Shown here: in pieces, positions 27,716 to 37,432 of the stretch
How the letters are laid out: each line of letters begins with the position of its first letter
Numbering within the stretch: the first letter of the stretch is position 1
Assembly (NCBI GenBank): GCA_944384745.1
Contig: CALWUO010000005.1
Coordinates: 34,936 to 98,935 of the forward strand
Length of the DNA stretch: 64,000 nt
Reading direction: 5' to 3'
Origin: an uncultured Butyricicoccus sp.
GTDB lineage: Bacteria > Bacillota > Clostridia > Oscillospirales > Butyricicoccaceae
The notes under the pieces: model-generated
What the model saw: only the letters and a program-made list of their open reading frames with translations
Databases searched by the model: none
Told to the model about the DNA's origin: nothing
Position numbers and translations under genes: made by a program

Positions 27716-28273
27716 TTATGCTTTATTTTTATACTGCTCTACACCCTCTTTATAGAGATTTCCTCCATTGCAGTCCATAGAAACAATAGCTGTAAATCCC
27801 TCAACTGTAAGGCGTTTTACAGACTCACAACCAAGCTCATCATAAGCTATAACTTCAACTTTTTTAATTGAATCGGCTTTAACAGCACCAGCCCCACCGA
27901 TTGCAACCATATATACACCGCCATTGCGTTTCATAGCATCTACCACAGGCTGACTTCTAACGCCTTTGCCTATCATGCAACATAGCCCAGCATCAAGTAA
28001 TTTAGGTGCATAAGGGTCCATTCTTCCAGATGTTGTTGGACCAACTGAACCTATAACCTGATTTGGTTTTGCAGGTGTTGGACCAGCATAATAAATTGTT
28101 GCACCATTTAAATCAAAAGGCAAAGTCTCTCCTTTGTCCATAGCATCTACAATACGTTTATGTGCAGCATCTCTTGCAGTATAAATAATACCTGTAAGTG
28201 TAACTGTATCGCCTGCTTTAAGTTTTGGTGCAATCTGCTTTAAATCGTCTGTGTTTATATTATAGTGTGCCAT
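27716..28273 (-). CDS. fumB: Fumarate/tartrate dehydratase-type hydro-lyase, beta subunit
   Basis: A 185-residue beta (C-terminal) chain of class I Fe-S hydro-lyases, such as fumarase or tartrate dehydratase. GPTTSGRMDPYAP near residue 80 and the MIGKGVRS segment are conserved. Normally the alpha chain, which binds the [4Fe-4S] cluster, is encoded directly upstream; here the upstream neighbour is a DivIVA-like gene, whose 3' end supplies the GGAGGTG site. The alpha subunit must be elsewhere or this chain has another partner. Confidence 0.85.
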   Translation of the reverse strand: MAHYNINTDDLKQIAPKLKAGDTVTLTGIIYTARDAAHKRIVDAMDKGETLPFDLNGATIYYAGPTPAKPNQVIGSVGPTTSGRMDPYAPKLLDAGLCCMIGKGVRSQPVVDAMKRNGGVYMVAIGGAGAVKADSIKKVEVIAYDELGCESVKRLTVEGFTAIVSMDCNGGNLYKEGVEQYKNKA

Positions 28274-28276
28274 AAA

Positions 28277-29014
28277 TTACACCTCCTGCTGACCTTTTTT
28301 AATATTGCTTAACATATCATTTAACGCACCATGTGAGTCATTTTTATTATTGTTTTGTGAATTTTCTAACTGATTTATAATATCAGTAATTGATTGTCTT
28401 GTTTGTTTAAGTGTTTTGCAATATTCAAATTTTGTCTTCTCTGTTTGAGCTTTAATATTTTCAGCCTCTTGTTCAGCCTCATATACTATATGTTGTGCTT
28501 TCTGATTGGCTTTTTGCTCTATTTCATCTGCTCTTTTGTGTGCGTTAAGCTCAATATCAGCAATATATGCTCTATCTTTATCGAACTCTTGTATTTTTTG
28601 TGAGAGTTCATCTATTTTATCAAGCAAATCAGCATTTTCTTTTTCAAGCTCTTGATACTTATTTTTAAATTCCTTGAATTTATTAAGCATTTCATTATAC
28701 AGCTTGTTTTGTTCAGCGGTTTCATCATCAGCGAGTTTTACAAGACTTTCTCTGTCAGAAATCTCATTTTTAAGCTTTTCTACTTGTGATGTCATCATTT
28801 TAATGCGTTCTGATAATTCCGCATTATTTTTCATAAGTCTGTCATTTTCAGCATTTAATTCTTCATTTTGCTCTAAAAGCTCATCATTTTCCTGTTTTAT
28901 ACTATCTATTTGTTTTGTATACTCATGACTTTGCTTAGTTATATATTCAATGACATCATCTCGATGAAATCCACCGACAAGCACAGTTCTAAACCCCATA
29001 TCTGTCTCGCTCAT
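28277..29014 (-). CDS. DivIVA-like coiled-coil protein
   Basis: A 245-residue cytoplasmic protein. The N-terminus GFRTVLVGGFHRDDVIEYI fits the DivIVA/GpsB membrane-recruitment domain, and residues 30-210 are almost all coiled coil (heptads rich in Glu, Lys, Asn, Leu). Such proteins mark poles or septa and organise cell division or wall growth. Start ATG 29014 follows AAAAGGTGG. It is translated just before the fumarase beta subunit, 3 bases apart. Confidence 0.75.
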   Translation of the reverse strand: MSETDMGFRTVLVGGFHRDDVIEYITKQSHEYTKQIDSIKQENDELLEQNEELNAENDRLMKNNAELSERIKMMTSQVEKLKNEISDRESLVKLADDETAEQNKLYNEMLNKFKEFKNKYQELEKENADLLDKIDELSQKIQEFDKDRAYIADIELNAHKRADEIEQKANQKAQHIVYEAEQEAENIKAQTEKTKFEYCKTLKQTRQSITDIINQLENSQNNNKNDSHGALNDMLSNIKKGQQEV

Positions 29015-29120
29015 GTAAAAACCACCTTTTCAAATGTTTGTTTATTTTATGTCAAACATATTATAACAATGCTTATAAGAAAACACAATAGATAACAATA
29101 GAGAAAAGTGCCGAATTACA

Positions 29121-29149
29121 TTGATTTTCTTGTGCATACATGCTATATT
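29121..29149 (+). promoter_or_regulatory. Promoter of threonine ammonia-lyase gene
   Basis: TTGATT (29121-29126), a 17-base spacer, and TATATT (29144-29149), reading into the gene at 29193. Confidence 0.55.
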
Positions 29150-29192
29150 TAAAATTAATTGTAATATATAAGTAAAGAAGGGGCGAAATAAA

Positions 29193-30395
29193 ATGTTAAG
29201 TGTAAATGATTTTCAAGCAGCATCAAAGAGATTAAGCAGTGTGATTCATACTATTCCGCTGTCATCTTCTAAGACATTTTCTGAAATGTCTGGTGCAGAA
29301 GTCTACTTAAAATATGAAAACCAACAAAAAACTGGTTCTTTTAAGGTTCGTGGTGCTTATAATAAAATTATGAAGCGATATGAAGAAGGTGGCTTAAATG
29401 CCGTTGTCGCATCATCTGCTGGCAACCATGCACAAGGTGTTGCGTTTGCAGCATCTAAAATCGGTGTTCCTGCAACTATTGTTATGCCTCGTTCCACACC
29501 TATTGCAAAGGTATCTGCAACTGAAGGCTATGGTGCAAAAGTTGTTTTACATGGTGCAATCTATGATGAAGCCTATGCAAAGGCTTGTGAAATTGTAGAA
29601 AAAGAGGGTGCAGAATTTATTCACCCATTTGATGATGAAGATGTAATGGCAGGTCAAGGCACTATTGCTCTGGAAATACTTTCTGATTTACCTACTGTTG
29701 ATATGATTTTTGTACCAGCAGGCGGTGGCGGACTGATTTCTGGTATTGCGGCTTGTATTAAGCAAATTAACCCAAGAATTCAGATTATTGGTGTACAAGC
29801 TCAGGGTGCAAACTCTATTGTTACATCATTCCATAAGGATAAAATCACTCCTGCAACTTCTGTTCACACTATTGCTGATGGTATTGCAGTTAAAACCCCT
29901 GGCACAAAAACAATGGAATATATCAATCAGTATGTTGATAAATTTGTAACTGTAACCGATTCTGAAATTTCTTCCACTATTTTATTACTTCTTGAACGTT
30001 GTAAACAAGTTGTTGAACCATCTGGTGCAGCTTCACTTGCCGCAGTCTTAAATCACAAAGTTGATATCAAGGGCAAAAAAGTATGTTGTGTGCTTTCTGG
30101 CGGTAATATAGATGTATCATTTATTCATAAGGTTGTTGAACGTGGTCTAATCACCCGTGGCAGACATATGAAATTCTCAACAATTATGCCTGATGCTCCT
30201 GGTTCTCTTGAAAGATTTGCCCATCTTGTAGCCGAGCAAAACGCAAATGTAATTTTATTTAATCATGATAGAGTTCAAGCAGATTTGGATATCGGTGATG
30301 CAATTATCCATGTTGTATGTGAAGTTGGCGGCACTGAACACGGAAAAAGACTGCTTGATAAGCTAAGAAAAGAAGGATATACAATTCTTCCGTAA
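29193..30395 (+). CDS. ilvA: Threonine ammonia-lyase with ACT domain
   Basis: A 400-residue PLP enzyme converting L-threonine to 2-oxobutyrate and ammonia. KTGSFKVRGA contains the PLP-binding Lys near residue 50; SSAGNHAQGVA and PAGGGGLISG bind the cofactor phosphate. The C-terminal 80 residues form an ACT domain (FSTIMPDAPGSLERFA), the short layout shared by TdcB/IlvA catabolic enzymes. ATG follows AAGGGG. Alone between two promoters. Confidence 0.93.
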   Translation: MLSVNDFQAASKRLSSVIHTIPLSSSKTFSEMSGAEVYLKYENQQKTGSFKVRGAYNKIMKRYEEGGLNAVVASSAGNHAQGVAFAASKIGVPATIVMPRSTPIAKVSATEGYGAKVVLHGAIYDEAYAKACEIVEKEGAEFIHPFDDEDVMAGQGTIALEILSDLPTVDMIFVPAGGGGLISGIAACIKQINPRIQIIGVQAQGANSIVTSFHKDKITPATSVHTIADGIAVKTPGTKTMEYINQYVDKFVTVTDSEISSTILLLLERCKQVVEPSGAASLAAVLNHKVDIKGKKVCCVLSGGNIDVSFIHKVVERGLITRGRHMKFSTIMPDAPGSLERFAHLVAEQNANVILFNHDRVQADLDIGDAIIHVVCEVGGTEHGKRLLDKLRKEGYTILP

Positions 30396-30423
30396 AACTG
30401 AGGTCTAGGCTTTTTTATTCCAC

Positions 30424-30460
30424 TTGACGCTTATATAAAAGATTGATATAATATTAACAA
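30424..30460 (+). promoter_or_regulatory. CoA-transferase promoter with candidate Rex operator
   Basis: TTGACG (30424-30429), a 17-base spacer, and TATAAT (30447-30452). Overlapping the -10 is TTGATAT-AATA-TTAACAA (30443-30460). It matches 12 of the 14 fixed bases of the Rex consensus TTGTTAA-N4-TTAACAA with the right spacing. Binding is inferred. Confidence 0.55.
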
Positions 30461-30496
30461 ATAGGCTTTTATTCAGATTTGAGGAGGTTGTTTCAA

Positions 30497-31837
30497 ATGG
30501 ATTATAATGCACTTTATAGCCAAAAACTTGTAACTGCTGACAAGGCGGTTGAGTGTGTTAAAGATGGTGATTGGGTTGATTTCGGTTGGTGTGTAGGTAC
30601 ACCTGATGCACTAGATGTTGCACTTGCAAAACGTTTACCACAAATGAAAGATGTAAATTTCCGTGGTGGTATTCTTTTAAAAGTTCCAGAAATCTATAAA
30701 ATTGAAAACCCAGCAGAACATATGACTTGGAATTCTTGGCATATGTCAGGTATTGAGCGTAAGTTTATAGCAACTGGTGCTGGTTTTTATGGTTCTATTC
30801 GTTACTCTGAACTACCACGTTACTACCGTGACAATATTCGCCATGTAAATGTAGCTATGATGCAAGTAGCTCCTATGGACAACCATGGTTACTTTAGCTT
30901 TGGCCCTCAAGCTTCTCATATGCGTGCTGTATGTGATGTTGCTGATATTATCATTGTTGAAGTTAACCAGAATATGCCTCGCTGTCTTGGCGGTATGGAA
31001 GACTGTGTACATGTTTCTGAAGTTGATATGATTGTTGAGGGCAATAACCCTGCACCTCTTGAACTTGGTTCTGCGGCTGCAACTGATGTTGATAGAAAAG
31101 TTGCCGAACTTATTGTTGAGGAAATTCCAAACGGTGCTTGTTTACAGCTTGGCATTGGTGGTATGCCTAATGCTGTTGGTTCTCTGATTGCTGATTCTGA
31201 CCTAAAGGATTTAGGCGTACACACTGAAATGTATGTCGATGCATTTGTTGATATCACAAACGCTGGTAAAATCAACGGTTCAAACAAGGCTATTGACCGT
31301 GGTAGACAAGCTTATGCTTTCGCTGCTGGCACTAAAAAGCTTTATGATTTCCTAAATGATAACCCACAATGTGCATCTATGCCAGTAGATTATACAAATG
31401 ATGTGCGTGTTATCGCTCAAATTGATAACTTTATGTCTATTAACAATGCGGTAGATATTGACCTATTTGGTCAGGTTAACTCTGAATCAGCAGGTACTAA
31501 ACATATATCTGGTGCAGGTGGACAACTTGATTTTGTAATGGGTGCATATTTATCAAATGGTGGTAAGAGCTTTATCTGTCTATCCTCTACTTTCAAGCAG
31601 AAAGACGGAACTATTGCTTCTCGTATTCGTCCAACCCTTGCTGAAGGCTCTATTGTTACTGATACCCGTGCGAATGCTCACTATATTGTTACCGAATATG
31701 GTAAGATTTGCGTAAAGGGTATGAGCTCTTGGCAACGTGCTGAGGCACTTATTTCTATTGCTCACCCAGATTTTAGAGAGCAACTTATTGAAGATGCTCA
31801 AAAACTTAAAATTTGGAAGCGTTCCAATAAGAGATAA
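30497..31837 (+). CDS. but: Butyryl-CoA:acetate CoA-transferase-like enzyme
   Basis: A 446-residue class I-type CoA-transferase of the acetyl-CoA hydrolase/transferase family. [13 protein letters not shown] and [13 protein letters not shown] hold the oxyanion loop and catalytic Glu; [10 protein letters not shown] is the C-terminal CoA-binding motif. The length and N-terminus ([21 protein letters not shown]) resemble the terminal butyrate enzyme of gut Firmicutes; 4-hydroxybutyrate or propionate CoA-transferase cannot be excluded. I start at ATG 30497, since the in-frame TTG at 30479 is the AGGAGG site itself. Confidence 0.8.
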   Translation: MDYNALYSQKLVTADKAVECVKDGDWVDFGWCVGTPDALDVALAKRLPQMKDVNFRGGILLKVPEIYKIENPAEHMTWNSWHMSGIERKFIATGAGFYGSIRYSELPRYYRDNIRHVNVAMMQVAPMDNHGYFSFGPQASHMRAVCDVADIIIVEVNQNMPRCLGGMEDCVHVSEVDMIVEGNNPAPLELGSAAATDVDRKVAELIVEEIPNGACLQLGIGGMPNAVGSLIADSDLKDLGVHTEMYVDAFVDITNAGKINGSNKAIDRGRQAYAFAAGTKKLYDFLNDNPQCASMPVDYTNDVRVIAQIDNFMSINNAVDIDLFGQVNSESAGTKHISGAGGQLDFVMGAYLSNGGKSFICLSSTFKQKDGTIASRIRPTLAEGSIVTDTRANAHYIVTEYGKICVKGMSSWQRAEALISIAHPDFREQLIEDAQKLKIWKRSNKR

Positions 31838-31858
31838 CCAAAACTCCATATATAAAAG

Positions 31859-31893
31859 AAATCCGCTTAGAGTCTATCTCCAAGCGGATTTTT
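31859..31893. terminator. Terminator between CoA-transferase and chemoreceptor
   Basis: AAATCCGCTT pairs with AAGCGGATTT around an inner GAG/CTC stem and is followed by TT; the reverse strand has an equivalent T run. Confidence 0.8.
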
Positions 31894-31896
31894 AAT

Positions 31897-33945
31897 TTAA
31901 TCTTTAAATTTGAATTCATTCATCATATTTTTAAGATTTGTTGCCTGTGCAGAAAGTTCTTGACTTGCTGCGGCACTTTGTTCTGCTGTTGCTGAATTGG
32001 TTTGAACAACATTTGAAATCTGAGAAACACCCTGTGTCAATTGTTGCATAGCGTCAGATTGAGATAAAAGCTCATCAGAAACATTATTAATTTTTTCAAC
32101 AACACCTTGAACATTATCAACTGCAACTGTAAGATATTTAGATGTTTCATCTACAAGTTCAATACCATCTTTAACAGCAGCTAGAGAATTTGTAATTAAT
32201 GTAGCGGTATTTTTAGACGCTTCAGCAGATTTACTTGCAAGATTGCGAACTTCATCAGCTACAACTGCAAAGCCCTTGCCTGCATTACCTGCTCTTGCTG
32301 CTTCAACTGCGGCATTAAGTGCTAATATATTTGTTTGGTATGCTATATCCTCAATAGCTTTGATAATCTTTTGAATTTCATTAGATGTTTCACTTATTCT
32401 TGTCATAGCATGAACCATCATATTCATTTTATCACTGCTATTTTGAACATACTCACCAACATTATTTGCTGTATCACTTGCCAGCTTTGCATTTTCTGAC
32501 ATAACTTGCATTTTATTTGCTGCATTATCAATAGTTGTTGCAAGTTCTTCTACTGCACTTGCTTGCTCCGTAGAACCTTGTGCAAGCATCTGTGCACCAG
32601 ATGAAACTTGGTCTGCACCAGCGGCAACTTGGTCTGCTGTTTGGTTTATATTTTGCATTACATTGTTCATTGCATCTATAATGCCATACAAAGATTTTTT
32701 AATTTGTATAAAATCTCCCTTGTAATTTGCTGAGGTTTTTACTGATAAATTTTTATTTGCTATTTCACTAAGCACACGGGAAATATCAGATATAATTTCA
32801 TTTAATCCTCTACCAGTTTTAATAAATGCTTTAGCCAAATCTCCAACTTCATCATTAGTTACCTTGTCAACTTTTATATGTAGTTTACCGTCAACAAATT
32901 GACTGGACGCTTCACCTAATTGTTTAATTGGAAGAACAATGTTATTTGCACGATTAACACAAATAGCTGCAAGAATTATAATACAAATAATAAATCCAAT
33001 TATTATAGTTAATGTTACCATATTAGTTTGTTGGTTAAATTCAGTATCTGGCATACAACCTAAAACTGTCCAACCAATATCTGATAAAGAATATGTTCCA
33101 CCATAATATTTATCACTGCCACGATAATAACTCATAATATCTGTTGATTTATTATTATTTAGTGCATCTTTCATATTATCTGAATAATCAAGATTTGATA
33201 AGCTTTCACTTACAAGAGAAGAATCTGGGTGATATAGGATTGTATCTGATGAATCATATACAGTTAAATAACCATGCTCACCTATTGAAAGTGATGCTAA
33301 ATAATCTGAAAGCGATTCTAAAAGCACATCAAGACCAACTATACCTATTGCATTACCATTGCTATCATATAAATATTTTGCAACACTTACAACATATTTA
33401 TTGCCTGTACTCTCATCAGCATATGGGTCGGAAACTACTATCTCATTTGGAGTTTGTTGAAGTTTTTGATACCAAGAAGTCTCACTTACAGGATAATTTG
33501 AATCTGATACATATCCATCACTTTGCATAACCTGATTTAAGTTTAATGAATAAACCCAAAGAGTGAATATATTATCTCCTGCAAAGTCTTGATTTTTTTG
33601 TAGTGTAGAAAGTGTTTCTGAATATGTAGGCATGTCTTTTAAGCTTATTGTTCCTTTTACAGAATTATTTGCCTCTTGTAAAATCTGATTTACTGCTATA
33701 CGGTCGCCTAAAAACTGTACTGTAACATAATCTTTTTCAAAATAACTTGAAATCTGAGTAGATGCAGCATTTATTTGTGCCTTTATATTTGAGTTTTGCA
33801 AATTTTTAATACTTGAATATACTATGCCTGTTATTAAAAAAGCTAGTATTGTCAATATTATTACGGTAGGTATTATTATACCAACCAACATTTTACCACG
33901 AAGCCCAAATTTTTTAGACTTTTCATGTTGCACTTTTGATAACAC
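31897..33945 (-). CDS. Methyl-accepting chemotaxis protein with dCache-type sensor
   Basis: A 682-residue chemoreceptor. Helix 1 (about 20-45), an extracellular dCache sensor region (about 50-325; [20 protein letters not shown] and VVGLDVLL-like motifs), helix 2 (about 330-352), HAMP and linker (355-430), and the signalling hairpin with [20 protein letters not shown] near residue 555. It would feed CheA/CheW. The start is GTG 33945 after GGAGAAATAAAA. No other chemotaxis genes are in the window. dCache ligands are often amino acids, but the ligand here is not readable. Confidence 0.9.
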   Translation of the reverse strand: MLSKVQHEKSKKFGLRGKMLVGIIIPTVIILTILAFLITGIVYSSIKNLQNSNIKAQINAASTQISSYFEKDYVTVQFLGDRIAVNQILQEANNSVKGTISLKDMPTYSETLSTLQKNQDFAGDNIFTLWVYSLNLNQVMQSDGYVSDSNYPVSETSWYQKLQQTPNEIVVSDPYADESTGNKYVVSVAKYLYDSNGNAIGIVGLDVLLESLSDYLASLSIGEHGYLTVYDSSDTILYHPDSSLVSESLSNLDYSDNMKDALNNNKSTDIMSYYRGSDKYYGGTYSLSDIGWTVLGCMPDTEFNQQTNMVTLTIIIGFIICIIILAAICVNRANNIVLPIKQLGEASSQFVDGKLHIKVDKVTNDEVGDLAKAFIKTGRGLNEIISDISRVLSEIANKNLSVKTSANYKGDFIQIKKSLYGIIDAMNNVMQNINQTADQVAAGADQVSSGAQMLAQGSTEQASAVEELATTIDNAANKMQVMSENAKLASDTANNVGEYVQNSSDKMNMMVHAMTRISETSNEIQKIIKAIEDIAYQTNILALNAAVEAARAGNAGKGFAVVADEVRNLASKSAEASKNTATLITNSLAAVKDGIELVDETSKYLTVAVDNVQGVVEKINNVSDELLSQSDAMQQLTQGVSQISNVVQTNSATAEQSAAASQELSAQATNLKNMMNEFKFKD

Positions 33946-34229
33946 GATTTTTATTTCTCCTTTTTTATTAATATATTTTTAGTTTAAAAAATAACCTATT
34001 TATGGTATATCGACATTTATATACAATTAATAATAATATTTTTATATTTTAATAAAATCTTTATATTTTGTGTTTTGTTACATTTTAGATATTTTAATCA
34101 AATTATATTATATAATTTATAGACATATGGTTGTTAGTTTTTTCGCCATTTATCTATGGAAATTAAAATATATTTATGTTATGCTTATATAGAATGTTTA
34201 AAATATTGCCACTAAATGAGGTGATTTTT

Positions 34230-36737
34230 TTGGCACAAAATCAACAAAAATCTAAAATTGCTCCTAAAAGAAAGAAAAAAACTGAACCCATAGACATAGA
34301 ATATTCTTTGCCTCGCCCTGCATGGGGCGTTATATATGGTGTTTTGGGTGTTTTTTCGCTTTTAGTTGTTTTTGGACTTGATGGTGCACTTTTAAAACTT
34401 ATTCGTTCACTTATAGGCGGTCTTATGGGCTATGGATTGTATTTAGTTCCAATAGTGCTTTTAACGCTTTGTGCAATGCTTATAAAAAATAAAAAAGGCC
34501 CTATAAGACTTCGAGCCAGTGCAGTCGCACTTTTTCCTGTGTTTTTATCGTCAATAGTCCATTGTCTTTTAAATAGTTCAATGCTATCATCTAATGCTGT
34601 GTTTTCTACACTTGCTACAACTGGGGCAGATATAAAGTCTGGTGGACTTATTGCAGGAGGACTTGCTTATTTGCTAAGTTGGGCTTTTTCATCTGTTGGT
34701 GGTTTTTTGCTCTGCTTAATACTGCTTATAGCTGATTTAATGATTATTTTCCGCATAACTCCACAAAGTATATACGATGCTCTTCGTCCAATCGAATATG
34801 AGTATGACGATGAAGAAGAACGCATGAAATATGAAACTCATACCGTTTTGCCAAATGTTCATGAGCTTGCAGCAAATCAAAAGGCTAAACGTGAAGCTAA
34901 AAAAACAGCTAAAAGAGCCGCTTTTGATATTGCTCTTGATGATGAAGAAGAACCTATTTTAACACTTTCCGAAAGTAAAAATGAACCTGAACCTATCATA
35001 GATTTTTCGTCTAATGAATTTATTCATGAGACAAATGTATCGAATGATAACAGTTCTGATGACCCATTTGATGATATTTTATCACTTCTTCATAATAAGC
35101 CTGATGAGAAAACAGAAGTTATTTCTAATGAGCCTATGCCTATTGACGAAAAAAATATGTCAAAAGCTCAACTTAAACGCCATGAACAAATGGAACAGGC
35201 AAAAATGGCTGCACAAATTGATGCAAACCAAAGTTCACCTATGCCTGTTTACAGTTATCCTCAGCTTGACTTGTTAAATCCACCTAAAAAATCAACAGAT
35301 AACAATTATCAAGCTGAACTGACTGAATACAGCCATCGTTTAGTTGATACTTTACAGTCGTTTAATATTGAAGCTCAAATTGTTGGAATTGTCCGTGGTC
35401 CTACGGTTACACGTTTTGAAGTTACAATTCCACCTGGAACAAAATTTAGCCGTATAACAGGTCTTTCTGATGATATCGCACTTGCTCTCGGTGCAATGTC
35501 TGTGCGTATCGCACCTATTCCAGAAAAAGTAGCTATTGGCATAGAAGTACCTAACAAAACAAATACAGTAGTTCCAATTTATGATGTTTTAGACTCAGAT
35601 GCATTTAAAAACAGTAAAAGCAAGGTTTCTTTCTGTGTTGGTAAAGATATAACTGGTGCTCCTGTTGTTGGCAATATCGGTAAAATGCCGCACTTGCTTA
35701 TTGCTGGCACTACTGGCTCAGGTAAATCTGTGTGTGTAAACTCTATGCTTATTTCACTTCTTTATAAATCCACCCCTGAAGAAGTAAGACTGATTATGAT
35801 TGACCCTAAAATGGTTGAACTGGGAAATTATAATGGTATACCACATCTTCTTATTCCTGTTGTAACCGACCCTAAAAAAGCGGCTGGTGCACTTAATTGG
35901 GCAGTTGGTGAAATGGAAAGAAGATATAAGGTCTTTGCAGACAATCAAGTTAGAAAACTTGAAGATTTTAATGAACTTATGCAGAAAAAACGCAAACAAG
36001 CCCAACAAGATGGCACACCGTCGGACGGTTTCCAGCCATTGCCTGAAATAGTTATTGTAATAGATGAGCTTGCTGACCTTATGATGGTTGCAGCTAAAGA
36101 AGTAGAAACTTCTATCTGTCGTATAGCACAAAAAGCCCGTGCGGCTGGTATGTATTTAATTGTTGCAACTCAAAGACCTTCCGCTGATGTTATCACTGGC
36201 ATTATGAAAGCAAATATCCCTTCCCGTATAGCATTTGCTGTTGCAAGCCAGATTGAAAGCCGTATTATACTTGATACAACTGGTGCAGAAAAGTTAATTG
36301 GTAAAGGTGATATGCTTTATGCTCCTCTTGGTGAGGGAAAACCTCAACGTATACAAGGTTGTTTTATTTCAAATGACGAAATAGAAAATGTTATAGAATT
36401 TATCAAGTCCACAGGGTGTGCTGAATATAATGAAGAGATACTTGAGCATATTGAAAAATCTGCTGAAGCATCAGAAAATGGCGGTTCTGGTGGTGGTAAC
36501 CTTTCAGGTGATGAAGATGAAATGTTAATGGAAGCAATAGAAATTGTTGTGGACTGCGGTCAAGCATCTGTATCTATGCTACAAAGACGTTTAAAACTAG
36601 GTTATGCCCGTGCTGCAAGAATAGTTGACCAAATGGAAGAACGTGGCATAGTAGGACCATTTGAAGGCTCTAAACCTCGTCAAATATTGATTTCTAAAGA
36701 CGATTGGAAAGAAATGAAACTACGTCGTCAAATTTAA
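34230..36737 (+). CDS. ftsK: FtsK/SpoIIIE DNA translocase
   Basis: An 835-residue septal DNA pump. About four membrane helices (residues 30-190), an acidic variable linker (200-345), and the motor: Walker A AGTTGSGKS near residue 492 and Walker B IVIVIDELADLM near 607. A C-terminal winged-helix gamma domain (ASVSMLQRRLKLGYARAARI) recognises chromosome polarity sequences. I choose TTG 34230, five bases after GAGGTGA; the longer frame from ATG 34176 lacks a ribosome binding site. Confidence 0.93.
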   Translation: MAQNQQKSKIAPKRKKKTEPIDIEYSLPRPAWGVIYGVLGVFSLLVVFGLDGALLKLIRSLIGGLMGYGLYLVPIVLLTLCAMLIKNKKGPIRLRASAVALFPVFLSSIVHCLLNSSMLSSNAVFSTLATTGADIKSGGLIAGGLAYLLSWAFSSVGGFLLCLILLIADLMIIFRITPQSIYDALRPIEYEYDDEEERMKYETHTVLPNVHELAANQKAKREAKKTAKRAAFDIALDDEEEPILTLSESKNEPEPIIDFSSNEFIHETNVSNDNSSDDPFDDILSLLHNKPDEKTEVISNEPMPIDEKNMSKAQLKRHEQMEQAKMAAQIDANQSSPMPVYSYPQLDLLNPPKKSTDNNYQAELTEYSHRLVDTLQSFNIEAQIVGIVRGPTVTRFEVTIPPGTKFSRITGLSDDIALALGAMSVRIAPIPEKVAIGIEVPNKTNTVVPIYDVLDSDAFKNSKSKVSFCVGKDITGAPVVGNIGKMPHLLIAGTTGSGKSVCVNSMLISLLYKSTPEEVRLIMIDPKMVELGNYNGIPHLLIPVVTDPKKAAGALNWAVGEMERRYKVFADNQVRKLEDFNELMQKKRKQAQQDGTPSDGFQPLPEIVIVIDELADLMMVAAKEVETSICRIAQKARAAGMYLIVATQRPSADVITGIMKANIPSRIAFAVASQIESRIILDTTGAEKLIGKGDMLYAPLGEGKPQRIQGCFISNDEIENVIEFIKSTGCAEYNEEILEHIEKSAEASENGGSGGGNLSGDEDEMLMEAIEIVVDCGQASVSMLQRRLKLGYARAARIVDQMEERGIVGPFEGSKPRQILISKDDWKEMKLRRQI

Positions 36738-36761
36738 AAATAATATAGGAGGCTATTTATT

Positions 36762-37262
36762 ATGAAAAAAATCGAACTTTCCAGCCTATCTTTTAACCCA
36801 TTTTTTAAAATCCGTGACCAGTGGGCTTTAGTTGCCGCTGGTAACAAAGATAATTTTAATATGATGACCGTAAGCTGGGGCGGCATGGGTGAACTTTGGT
36901 TTAAAGAAGTTACCACAATTTATGTGCGTAAAAGCCGTTTAACCCATGAATTTATAGAAAATAATGATTATTACACTCTTATTTTCTTAAAAGATGGCAA
37001 TAAATCTGCTCTTCAAACTCTTGGTTCAAAATCTGGTCGTGATATGAATAAAATGACTGATTCTGGTTTAACCCCTGTATTTACTGAAGAGGGTTGTCCA
37101 ACATTTGCTGAGGCTGAACTCACATTGGTTTGTCGTAAACTTTACCATGGTGATTTACCTCGTGAAAACTTCTTGGATAATGAGCTATTTGAAAAATGTT
37201 ATGCTGATGGCAATATGCACACTATGTATGTAGGTGAAATTGTAGCAGCATACGCTGACTAA
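36762..37262 (+). CDS. Flavin reductase-like FMN-binding split-barrel protein
   Basis: A 166-residue protein of the flavoredoxin / flavin reductase-like family. FNMMTVSWGGMGELW is the FMN-binding N-terminal motif and YTLIFLKDGNKSALQTLGSKSG the second family segment. It probably reduces or binds FMN and passes electrons in redox metabolism. It follows ftsK by 24 bases with AGGAGG, so it may be read through from ftsK. Confidence 0.85.
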   Translation: MKKIELSSLSFNPFFKIRDQWALVAAGNKDNFNMMTVSWGGMGELWFKEVTTIYVRKSRLTHEFIENNDYYTLIFLKDGNKSALQTLGSKSGRDMNKMTDSGLTPVFTEEGCPTFAEAELTLVCRKLYHGDLPRENFLDNELFEKCYADGNMHTMYVGEIVAAYAD

Positions 37263-37271
37263 AAATTTCCT

Positions 37272-37307
37272 ACTCCCCAATTGTTTTGTTACAATCGGGG
37301 GTTTTTT
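37272..37307 (+). terminator. Terminator after flavin reductase-like gene
   Basis: CCCC-a-ATTGT / ACAAT-c-GGGG hairpin followed by GTTTTTT. Confidence 0.85.
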
Positions 37308-37432
37308 ATGTCTCAAACTTGTAGCATAAATGTAATATTTCACTTTGTTTGCACCTATTGCCTGTATATATATAAACCAGTATAATAAATAATAGGTTTT
37401 ATATGTATACTTTGACATGGAGGACTTTTAAA

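Noticed and set aside
33946..34175. Sigma-28-type motility promoter for the chemoreceptor
   Set aside because: A GTCGATAT box is present but no TAAA box lies at the proper distance.
34176..34229. Longer N-terminus of FtsK from ATG 34176
   Set aside because: No ribosome binding site; a clear GAGGTGA precedes TTG 34230.
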